20,000 nucleotides of DNA, taken from NCBI GenBank assembly GCA_002005505.1, contig KV908338.1, positions 925,659 through 945,658 on the forward strand. The letters run 5' to 3'. Shown here in pieces: positions 1 to 20,000 of the stretch. Positions within the stretch are counted from its first letter, which is position 1; every line of letters begins with the position of its first letter. The stretch comes from Botryococcus braunii (taxonomy: Eukaryota; Chlorophyta; Trebouxiophyceae). The position numbers and the translations under genes were made by a program. The notes below the pieces were generated by a model. The model searched no databases. It was given only the letters and a program-made list of their open reading frames with translations, and was not told where the DNA came from.

Positions 1-81
<81 letters not shown>

Positions 82-88
82 GAGAGAG
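1..88. repeat. (GA)n microsatellite
   Basis: An almost perfect AG repeat with one AAAG interruption near position 9 and one TGAG near 79. It touches the left edge, so its full length is unknown. Confidence 0.95.
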
Positions 89-356
89 ATTGAGATTGTA
101 ACCAGTGTGTGTGAGAGAAAGCTTTGGGGTGGGGCCTGGAGTGTGATTTCTTCGTGCTTGACTTTGCACGTTCTCACCCCAAAATGTTGCGCCTTCTTAC
201 ACCCATGGGCACATGCCTGCGCCGCCCAGATGTGTGCCAGGCAGCTCAAACTATGCCAAGGCCTGACCCCTTCTCAGAGATGGCGATGTGGATCAGGGTC
301 ATAATATGTCCACTTACAGCAGGGCTTGAACCTGGTATTTTGCACTGGGGTGACAG
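1..356 (+). other. COPG intron (partial), with GA microsatellite
   Basis: The window opens in an intron ending at the TGACAG acceptor before 357. Positions 1-88 are a nearly pure (GA)n array; 89-356 show no recognisable exon of the gamma-COP trunk. Confidence 0.8.
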
Positions 357-4339
<3,983 letters not shown>

Positions 4340-4370
4340 GGCACCCGCTGTGAGCCTGTCTGTGCGATGA

Positions 4371-4579
4371 AGGTGGCGGGTTGCATACGTGTACGGAAAG
4401 TGGAGCTTGTGTCTGCAATACGGGAGTGGAGATTGTGTGTGGGGATGGAAAGTGGGAAGCTTCTCTGTGCATGGCAAGGCAAGGTCGCGTCTGTGCCCGG
4501 AATCGAGGTTGCGGCTGTGCACGGATTGTGGAGGGTGGGTCTGCATACGGACAGTGGGGGTCGCGTCTGTGCCTATATA
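4371..4579 (+). repeat. Degenerate 25-26 bp minisatellite in COPG 3' flank
   Basis: Eight units can be laid out by eye: 4371-4396, 4397-4423, 4424-4448, 4449-4474, 4475-4500, 4501-4524, 4525-4550 and 4551-4579. Each is 24-29 bp, most end in a form of GTCTGTGC-NN-CGG and begin with a GTGG/AAGTGG-like segment. The array starts 31 bp after the COPG stop codon, so it is probably in the 3' UTR or just past it. Confidence 0.75.
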
Positions 4580-4620
4580 GGTCGATGCAGTCATGGCGAG
4601 GTGGTCTGCACGCTCGCAGC

Positions 4621-4845
4621 GGGGTTGCCCAAGCTGGCTGACTCGGCCATGGTGAGGCTCGCTGGCCCGTCACAGAGGGGTTGCCTGTACAGGCAGATCT
4701 GGCCGTGGCCAGGCTGGCTGCCCAGTCCATGTCCCTGGGGGGGGGGGTGCCTGTGCAGGCATCCAGCCGTGGCGGGGCTGCCTGCCTAGTCACAGAGGGG
4801 CTGCCTACACAGGCACATCCACCTCACTGTGAGGGTGGGCCTCCA
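4621..4845 (+). repeat. Degenerate ~60 bp tandem repeat
   Basis: Units begin with GGGGTTGCC or similar near 4621, 4677, 4744 and 4797, sharing CCGTGG(CC)...GGCTGGCTGCC and CACAGAGGGG blocks. Three units carry the palindrome GCCTGTACAGGC or close variants (GCCTGTGCAGGC, GCCTACACAGGC). It lies in the intergenic space after COPG and has no coding signal. Confidence 0.65.
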
Positions 4846-5866
4846 GGCGGGATGTTGGGATCGCGGCTGTCTGGATCCGGCTGTCGAAAGCATGAACTAG
4901 CTGTCAGCTTTGATGACTGATTATGACTACAGAGTGATTAACTGGGCTGCAGGACAGTAGTAAGGGAGGCCGAGTCGTGGTCTCTTCTTCTCTGTCGTGA
5001 CCTCCCCTAACCGAAACCCGGCTGTCATAGTGCAATACAGAAGTGGACCCTCGTATAAGGCAATGCATGGCGTGCAATCAAGCAAGGGTGCTCTGGGGGC
5101 ATCTGGACCGTGTCTGCAAGCAGGGTCAATGGAGACACGTCCACTGGGTGCCTTGACCACCTCCATCCCCAACATGGGGCAACTCCAGGCACGTTTGCCG
5201 GCAAAGAACGGGGCTGAAGCTTGTGGAGGGTTTCTAGTCGCGCTTGTGGGGCCGACGTGTGGGTCAGGTTTGTTCAGGAAAGCGATTTCTCTGCGCAGTG
5301 CGAGCGATGGCGAAGTGGGCCTTCAAGGTTTTGGGGACAGGAAAAGAAGCTGCAGGAGAAGAACTCGCACATTAAAAGGTAATTGGTGAAGTGCCGGGGC
5401 AGTGTCATGGAGCCATCAGCTGTGCAGTAGGGCCTTATTGCGACAGAAGCAGCGGTGCAGCTTTTGAGGGCTCATTTGGATTGTACCCGAGGCATTGCTG
5501 GCCCTGGCAAGTCGGGTCAAAGACATGCAGGGGGCCGGGAAGGGTCCGCCAGGCGGCCATTCTGTCGTACCCTGGGGAAAGGGGAGCGGGGTAAAGGCTA
5601 TGTGGTGCATGCGTGTTGCAGATGTCGGTTATGCTCACAGCACGCTTGGGTGTAGAACGATGAAGGTAGACTTGATTATTATGCAGAATGGAGAGGTTGG
5701 CAATATCCGGGCCCCTTTGATGGCCTTTGCTGGGGGTGAAGGCCATCTATGTTGTGTAACACACGGGGTGCGTTCATTACCGTAGTCGGGCTAGAGGAGG
5801 CTTGTGGCGTCCTCTCTCAATGCACACTAGCGCAAGCGTAGATGCACGGGCACATGCGCGCGGGCG

Positions 5867-5914
<48 letters not shown>

Positions 5915-8436
5915 AATACCCCACAAAACACTGCATCTTTACCAGACTTGATCAGACAAACAGGAGTTAGATGGAAAACGCACGGACGCAACTTCCATTT
6001 GGCTGGATGGAAGAGCACGGGGATACGGACTGCTTCTGGAAACTCATTTGCGTGTTGCAAAAGTCCACCCTAACCACTGTCTCCGGTCAGCCACTGGTTT
6101 GCCATCCTTGCACGAGACAATCATATTTAGAAAGCAAGCCAAACATACTGCATGAAGACTTTCGCAGCCCGCAAATCACAGCTGTGACATGTGTGAACGG
6201 TGCCATTGGAAGCTCGCACCTTCCCAAGCTTGCTGAAGCCCTGCTTCCACAACCTCCACAATGTCGATTTAAAACAATTCTCTAGAAAAAGTGCGAGTTA
6301 AGCTTCGCCTTCACCACGAGTGATGCACACCAGTCAAGAGTGGATGCCTTGCTTTTGGCTGAGTTTGGCCCCAAAGCATTGCGTTACCTGTGCGACTTCT
6401 CGTCAAGTGAATGCCACGTCGTCAGAGAAGTCCAGTTCAACCAACTGCTGGGCACTGGGGCAGACGCGGGGTGTCCCAAGGGCAGAAACAGCAGAAGCCG
6501 TGGAACAGGTAAATGCCTTACTTCAGGGCCAGTCAACAAAGTAAGTAGGCCCTCTTCAACAATGACCTTCACACCGGCTTCCAATACCTATACACCACTG
6601 TAAATGCGTGCAAAGCAGCACAACAGCGCTAGCCATGGCAACTAATAAGGGGAGCCAGCTAAAACAGTGCACCCAGCGATGAGTAGTGCACGAACAGCCA
6701 AAGCTGTTGATGCTGACTCAAATAGACGACTAACTTCTTGATGTAACCCATATCAATCTCGGCCCCTGGCAGGAATGGTAGGCCACGATGGAGCTTGTGC
6801 ATATATCCTGCGGTGTGATGGCAAATCCAAACCACCTGGCTATCTGGACTTGCACATTGACCTTGATTTCAATTGCAAGTAGGAAGACTGTCTGCTGAAA
6901 GGCCCCCAACGGTGTGGCACACACCAAATCATCCGCAATCCACAGCAGCTTGATGCGACGACGCCCTCCCTCACTATGTCTGTGAGGAACTGCTAATCAC
7001 AAGGCACCCAGTGGTGATAAGCAACCTCCAGGCACAATAGAGGTATCCAAACAGAGGCTTAGCAGAGAACTACGAAGAAGGGCCGACGGGAAGGCCTGCA
7101 GAAGTCTATTTATCTCCTACAGGATTCGCGTCTCAACATGATTTTTGGACCAAATAAGACGTGATTGATCAAACTCTGAAAGAGTCAGACACGAATAAGC
7201 TTAAAAAAGAATAATTTGCGCCAAAAAGCATATCCTGCCCTTGACAAGAACGGCCCGTGCCCTCCCCATGACCGTACACATGCTAAGATTAGACAGGTCA
7301 GCAAGGAGATGAAGTTGACAAAGCTTTCATGTAACATCCACCCATCATAGTTGTACCATAATCCACTTCAAGTTAATTTGCATTACCTTTTGGGGTTCCA
7401 GGATGAGTGGGAAATTAGTAGCCACGGACCTCATACTGATTGGAACGGATGGCCAATCTAGGTACATTGATCCAGCCAACATCATCCCCCTTTTTCATCC
7501 ACTGCCTTGCTCCAAAACCAACCGAGGGGCAACCTCTTTTTTAGCTCGGATGCTCAAGGTGCAAATACTATGCATATCTTTCAACGTCTTTCTGCATATA
7601 GCACACAAGTTTCTCACATGATCGTTGTCATCCATTCTGTAACACCACTTCGGGGTATCACTGCTTCAGTTCTCATTCAACTACCACATTCAAAAAAGAC
7701 CCATGTGCTTCGCAATCCTTCCGCCCACCACCTGAAGCAGATGAAAGGCATGCTCGCAAGGTCTTTGTGTTAATGCCGAAAATCATGGCCAAAGGAGTCG
7801 ATTAATCATGTTGCTCATTCTCACGGCATATGTGCAAGTGGCGACATCCACAAAGGCCGAAGACTCTGTACACAGTACAGGTTGTTGTCCTACTCACCAC
7901 CCTGATCCACTTTGAAATGCAAAGTGCAAGTTGAAGGTCCACCTGCCTCGATGACAAAGACAAAACGATAGAGGGCCATATGGCGCATAGCAACCCTGAC
8001 CACCTCTTAGAGGGAGAATGCACAAGGGAACTTTGCGGTGCACAAGATTCTTCTGATGGAGGTACTGCAGAGTACAAAGACTCCACACAATGTATCCCAC
8101 CGCCTCGCTCTGCCAGCGAATGATGATCTCCGTATATGTCTTGTGTTGAGGACGATTTCGTGTGGGAACATTATATGTGAGGACCTTTGACTTTCAGGCC
8201 AGGTCTCCGCTCTACTCAAACCTGAACTAAACGGCATGCGTTTCTGCAACAAATACCCATGGAAAGAGCGAACCAAACAGGTAGAGCAGCATTCCACCTG
8301 GATAGAAACATGGCAACGAGCTCCAACCCTAAGGAAACTGAGGAGCAGTACCTTGAATTAATAGCAAGTATGTGACAGAGAAGGCCTTGCTGAAACAGTA
8401 GTGCATCATGTCTGCATGAAACGGCGACCACGCCTG
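4846..8436. other. Intergenic region between convergent COPG and SRRM1 ends
   Basis: Apart from the satellite at 5853-5912, no gene can be named here on either strand. Open frames are short and overlap in several phases. Two weak leads are an exon-like block at 5278-5378 (+) and a kinase-loop-like peptide near 8000-8100 (-). The SRRM1 3' UTR must occupy some part below 8437, but no clear polyadenylation signal was seen. Confidence 0.6.
5853..5912. repeat. (CG)n-(CA)n alternating tract
   Basis: GCGCGCGGGCGCGCGCGCG-type sequence (5855-5875) runs directly into a (CA)n array ending at 5912. It is intergenic, with the same layout as the intronic copies at 1550 and 3889. Confidence 0.9.
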
Positions 8437-16467
<8,031 letters not shown>

Positions 16468-17249
16468 TGATTATGTTCAAGAGAAGCAACAAATGCTTCT
16501 CAAAAAACTAAAGGGAAACTAAACTGTGAACCCTCGCCAACAGGCACTCTCCAACAACAGCGTCTATGATTCACATGTAAGGTAAATAACATGCAGGTAT
16601 GTAAATAAGTGGTCAATGTTGGGAGTAAGGCTCCTTAGCATCAGTCTTTGCCCCGCGCATGCACAACCGTGAGTTGGAGTGCCGTGGTCGGCCTAAAAGA
16701 AACATTAGCGCGTATGCTACGTACGGTGCTCTGCGCCGGAGCACCGTACAACATTGTACGACAAGAACATACAGAGAAGCCCGGGCAACCATGTACCTCA
16801 TCCCACAAGCGGAAATGCCCGGATTCCCCGATCCCTTGCAGTCCTCGAGCATCTTAAACTTGCATCAAATGCTGATTCAGATAGCCAAAATTATTTTCTT
16901 GGTTACTTCGATGGCAGTCCAAGAGCACTGTACAGCGATCTGATTTGTGAGGGTCAAACCCCCGGGACATGGAGGGACAAGGGGAAATTTTAAAGCCGTA
17001 GCGGGCGAGTCCAAGCATTGTTGTCATTTTTTTAAGTGTAATTACAATGGAGTTTCTTGACAATCTGATGGCTGCGAACGAAGAGAGCAGGTACTTGGCC
17101 CCTGCACTGTAACCCGATCTGTCATAGATCCGCAATGCATGCCTTGTATTGCTTTTGCAAATGACATAAAGGTGCTTCTTGGCAGCATTTAGTACTTTTA
17201 GTAACGTTTGAATTTCCTTGATGGTAAAACTACTTTGTGAATTACTAGG
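16468..17249. promoter_or_regulatory. Head-to-head intergenic region of SRRM1 and PEX1
   Basis: Only 782 bp separate the SRRM1 start codon (reading left) from the PEX1 start codon (reading right), so both 5' UTRs and promoters should lie here. No convincing TATA box was seen for either gene. The segment holds adjoining palindromes and a cluster of GTAC motifs at 16721-16796. Open frames on both strands are short and match no family. Confidence 0.7.
16721..16759. promoter_or_regulatory. Adjoining palindromes in divergent promoter
   Basis: An 11-bp perfect inverted repeat GTACGGTGCTC / GAGCACCGTAC (16721-16731 and 16739-16749, 7-base spacer) overlaps a second one, CGTACAA-CA-TTGTACG (16745-16760). 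GTAC, the core bound by plant and algal SBP-box factors, occurs at 16721, 16746, 16756 and again at 16793. A regulatory role is inference. Confidence 0.55.
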
Positions 17250-17382
17250 ATGATGCAATTGCTGGTCCGCTTCTCTTCTGAAAAGAACTGCTGGGTTTGC
17301 CTACCACCACATATGATAGCGCGGATGTATGATTCTCAACTCCCGTGGCCATTAGTCTTGGAGCTTCAGCCCTTGGATGGCG
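17250..17382 (+). CDS. PEX1: PEX1 exon 1 (start codon)
   Basis: Starts ATGATG with an in-frame stop 12 bp upstream, so translation should begin here. Reads MMQLLVRFSSEKNCWVCLPP and continues to LVLELQPLDG, parallel to the first 45-50 residues of plant PEX1 (...NCFVSLP...LSLELR). The donor GTACCT at 17383 is chosen to fit the next exon; the frame stays open beyond it. An ACTAG just before the ATG could be an acceptor of a 5' UTR intron. Confidence 0.78.
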
Positions 17383-19391
17383 GTACCTCACGAGACCACT
17401 GCACTGAAGTTGTCCAACTCACCTCTGCTGTCTGCACAGATGGCTTGCCATGGTCGCAGTCTCAAACCCTGTTTTGCAAGAAATATGAGGCTGAATGTGT
17501 CAGGCCTAAAGTTGGTTTTGGAGTCTTTATTTCTCCAACGCTGCTTGACCTCTGGTTTCTTGGCCCCTCACCTGCATCTTCCTAGCGTAGAGTCGCCATA
17601 AAGCCTTCTGAATGTTATTGACAGAAGTTTGGACTTGGACTACTATCCCCTTGTGGGGATCTTGTCCAAGCCCCTGTTGACAAGCACACGCAAAGTCAGC
17701 GCAGACCTTGCTGTACAACAGGTGGTGCCCATGCTGGAGATGAAAGTCTGTTGTACTGCAGGGGCCTGGAGAAAAAGGCAAGGAGCCCAGCGTCCTGTGC
17801 ACGTAGCCTGTGCGGGAGGCGCCTCTCGGGGGGACTATCTGGTGGGTTCCTTCTACATCCTTTGTCCCTCAAATCCGCCATGCGGGATCCAGTTGTGCTA
17901 TATGACAAATGGGTTGTCACACGCCCGCCACCCTCTGTGTAGAATGCCTGTAATCAGTCTGGCTCCCTTTGGCAACTGTCTGTCTGGACAGCAACCGTCT
18001 GGATCAGTGGTGAAGTGCACCTGGCTCAGCCGCCTGGCACTCTTTGGGGGTTGTGTATGGCTCGCGAACACCTGCTTTGGGCATGTCCTTATGAGTTTAT
18101 GGTGTCAAGTAACGTTCCTCGCCCTTTCAACCCCCTGGCTCAGGTGTAAGAAGACAGCAGATTGGCACAGTGTGGCAGTGTGCCAATCTTTTTCTGAGAC
18201 AGTAGAGGGACACAGTGGACGCCCTGAGGTTGACAGGGCCTCTGATTCCATTGCAAAATCACCATTTCGAGAAGACTTTCTGTGGTTGGATCCAAGGCAA
18301 TGGCCTGGCACTATCGAAGTCCCTGGTTCTGGGGCTCGACAAGGTCTTCCAGCTTAGCTCTGAGTTGGTGGGGAGTAGCAAATCTCTGGCTGTGCCAATA
18401 GGACTAAGACGGTGTATGGCTCTGCATTGTCTAATGCCACCAATGTGGTAATGAGGCTTCACCTCCCAATTGAGGAGTGTGAGGAAGGACGATGTCACGA
18501 AGGTCTCAGTCTCGATCGAGATTAAGGAAGTGTGACTAAAATGCAGTTCCTTGCTTCAACCGTGCCTCAGTTGCATAATGCAATTTCAAATACATTTGCG
18601 CCAACGCAAATGCTTGCGGAGTCGGCAAGGCCCTGGCTCTGGCCAGGGGCTGGGGTTCTGCTGGCAGACCTGGTCCGATGCGTCTCTGCTGCATTTGGAA
18701 TCAAGAGTGAAGCCTTGCCTAACCGCACACCATAAATCCGTCATGCGGGTACGCGGAATTTAGGGGCCAGATTCTAAAGGTAGCAGTGAAAACTCCAGAT
18801 AGAGAGAGAGGGAGGGGGGGGGCGAGAGTGAGGGAGAGAGAGAGGAGGGGGGATGGAGATAGAGAGGGGGAGTGTGGGGGATAGAGAGAGGGGCGGGGGG
18901 AGAGAGAGGTCCTGGTCCCACAAGGTCTCATTTTATTGCGAAAATTGAGGAGGAGTGGCATTGCAAATGTGTAGTCTTCTCAGTTTCTGTATCTGGGACC
19001 CCCATAATGTACTACATTCTGTGGGGTTTTGGCAGCGGCCTCCCTCATTTCAGTAGAAAGTCTTTTGCCCTGACTGGTTCAGAAATCGGAGTAGCTTGCC
19101 TTCCGACTTTTGTGCTTTTACCATCTTGATTTGCATCTGAGGCAGGTGTTCTGGTTGATTCGGCGGACGGGCCGTTGCCCCTGCCTTTTCCTTATGGATG
19201 TACGGGCTGTACAGGAGGTACCGGCAGGGCTGGCGCTGGCGCTGGGCTTGATGGAGGGCTCCCGGGTGGCAGTACGAGCACTGCCAAATGTACCGGCTGC
19301 CCTTTCAGTCACTGTGGAGCCTTCCAGCCCAGACGACTGGGAGCTTGTGGAGATGAATGCAGATCACATGGAGGAACAGCTCCTCAATCAG
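17250..19391 (+). CDS. PEX1: Peroxisome biogenesis protein 1 (PEX1), N-terminal part, three exons
   Basis: PEX1 is an AAA+ ATPase that, with PEX6, extracts ubiquitinated PEX5 receptor from the peroxisomal membrane. Coding exons 17250-17382, 17762-17841 and 19215-19391 give about 130 residues, phases 1 and 0 at the junctions. They cover the N-terminal double-psi-barrel type domain: LLVRFSSEKNCWVCLPPHMI resembles the FTNARDCFLHLP start of human PEX1, and RALPNVP, VTVEPSSPDDWELVEMNAD and LLNQ closely match plant PEX1 (VRVLPNVP, VTVEPETEDDWEVLELNA). The ATG at 17250 (or the second at 17253) is preceded by an in-frame TGA at 17238. The two AAA modules lie beyond the right edge. The family call is strong from exon 3; exon 2 is the least certain. 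Confidence 0.88.
17762..17841 (+). CDS. PEX1: PEX1 exon 2 (tentative)
   Basis: 80 bp after a TTGTACTGCAG acceptor, before GTGGGT. It reads AWRKRQGAQRPVHVACAGG then ASRGDYL, which lines up with the VVAWSGATS segment of plant PEX1, with Cys in place of Trp. Phase 1 in and phase 0 out fit both neighbours exactly. Confidence 0.58.
17842..19214 (+). other. PEX1 intron 2
   Basis: 1373 bp with no recognisable coding sequence. It contains a 10-bp hairpin (18160-18169 / 18179-18188) and a G/A-rich tract at 18798-18908. The open frames here start at non-ATG codons or match no family. Confidence 0.65.
18798..18908. repeat. Purine-rich (GA)n/G tract
   Basis: Interrupted GAGAGAGAG and GGGG blocks, almost no pyrimidines for about 110 bp, in PEX1 intron 2. 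Confidence 0.9.
19215..19391 (+). CDS. PEX1: PEX1 exon 3: N-domain core
   Basis: It follows a pyrimidine-rich stretch and CTGTACAG. It reads EVPAGLALALGLMEGSRVAV, RALPNVPAALSVTVEPSSPD and DWELVEMNAD, ending LLNQ before GTGGCT; 59 codons, phase 0. The LPNVP and VEP...DDWE blocks are diagnostic. An upstream acceptor (GAGGCAG before 19152) is possible but would add unlikely residues. Confidence 0.9.
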
Positions 19392-19822
19392 GTGGCTCCC
19401 TGGGTGGGGTATAAGCTACACTTGCGAGTGGCGCAAGACGCACCTGGGCTGTCCCCATTCTAAAGCTCTGGCCGCAAGGATCAAATCGCATGCGCTGCTC
19501 TCTGTTTTTCAGTATTTTTTCAACCCCTCCCTTTAAGGACTGGGCGGGTGTGCCAGGCATTTTCCTTTCGTGAGTCAGACAGTCTCGCATAGTTGTAATA
19601 ATAAGGACAGCATTAGTAGTTTTGAATGTATGCGGTCCAGGGGCGCTTGTACTTGTGGGGTTGCTGTACAGATTTCCGTCTCAGCTGCCTTGAGATCCTA
19701 TTATTTCTCTTGGGAAGTGTCAAAGCCAGGTTCCTCTCCATTCATGTATCCATCCGTACTTCAAGATGGGCAGGGTCCATCGATGCACAACTGGACGCCC
19801 AGAATTCCCCCCAAAGATGTTT

Positions 19823-19914
<92 letters not shown>

Positions 19915-20000
19915 CACACACACACACACAGAGTTTAAAAACGCAGGCAACTTGCGGGGTCCTCTAGAATCGCTAGGTACTGCTTGTACTTCACCTTTTA
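19392..20000 (+). other. PEX1 intron 3 (partial)
   Basis: Starts with GTGGCT. The next expected PEX1 segment (around FPLW in plants) is not found before the window ends. A CA array occupies 19825-19930. Confidence 0.7.
19825..19930. repeat. (CA)n microsatellite
   Basis: About 52 CA units with a single CG step near 19907, in PEX1 intron 3. Confidence 0.95.

Noticed and set aside
4997..5389. 130-residue + strand frame downstream of COPG
   Set aside because: No domain or family recognised, and competing frames of similar quality overlap it; left as unassigned intergenic sequence.
6403..6447. Possible last exon on the - strand (QLVELDFSDDVAFT then stop) after a pyrimidine-rich CCCAG
   Set aside because: Only 14 residues, no recognised family and no partner exon; SRRM1 already ends at 8437.
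16854..17258. 134-residue frame on the - strand between SRRM1 and PEX1
   Set aside because: It overlaps the PEX1 start, matches no known family, and has no splice or context support.
18160..18188. 10-bp hairpin in PEX1 intron 2
   Set aside because: Short, isolated and with no following U tract or other signal; easily chance in a 20-kb window.
17629..18357. 242-residue open frame on the + strand
   Set aside because: It starts at a non-ATG codon, matches no family as a whole and lies across PEX1 intron 2; only its 17762-17841 part, in the same frame, is used as a tentative PEX1 exon.

Overview
The window is eukaryotic nuclear DNA: all recognisable coding sequence lies in short exons separated by introns of about 0.4-1.4 kb, and dinucleotide microsatellites are very dense. 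Three housekeeping genes can be assembled by matching remembered protein families to frame-compatible splice sites. They are the 3' part of coatomer gamma subunit (COPG, + strand, 357-4339), an apparently complete serine/arginine repetitive matrix protein 1 (SRRM1, - strand, 16467 down to 8437, nine coding exons) and the first three coding exons of peroxisomal AAA ATPase PEX1 (+ strand, 17250-19391, continuing past the right edge).

The proteins look like the green plant lineage: the COPG appendage carries the plant-type NARSHT segment, and the SRRM1 N-terminus follows the plant form (MSG...RG...AQD.RFSNK) before its PWI domain. Together with the large introns and microsatellite load this suggests a streptophyte alga (a charophyte such as Chara would fit). 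The species is inference only.

Layout: 1-356 intron of COPG; 357-4339 last six COPG exons; 4340-8436 intergenic space between the convergent COPG and SRRM1 3' ends, beginning with two degenerate minisatellites; 8437-16467 SRRM1; 16468-17249 a 782-bp head-to-head intergenic segment holding the promoters of SRRM1 and PEX1, with palindromes and a GTAC cluster; 17250-20000 the start of PEX1. The genes act in unrelated processes (Golgi COPI vesicle coat, pre-mRNA splicing and export, peroxisomal import-receptor recycling), so the window reads as ordinary gene-bearing DNA rather than a gene cluster or a new system.

The main unusual points are non-coding. They are CA/TG arrays of alternating orientation flanking COPG exons, (CG)n-(CA)n junctions, a GC-AG intron in SRRM1, a 35-bp near-perfect inverted repeat in an SRRM1 intron, minisatellites directly after the COPG stop codon, and palindromes in the divergent promoter region. 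All exon calls come from reading and family memory; no alignment or transcript data were available.
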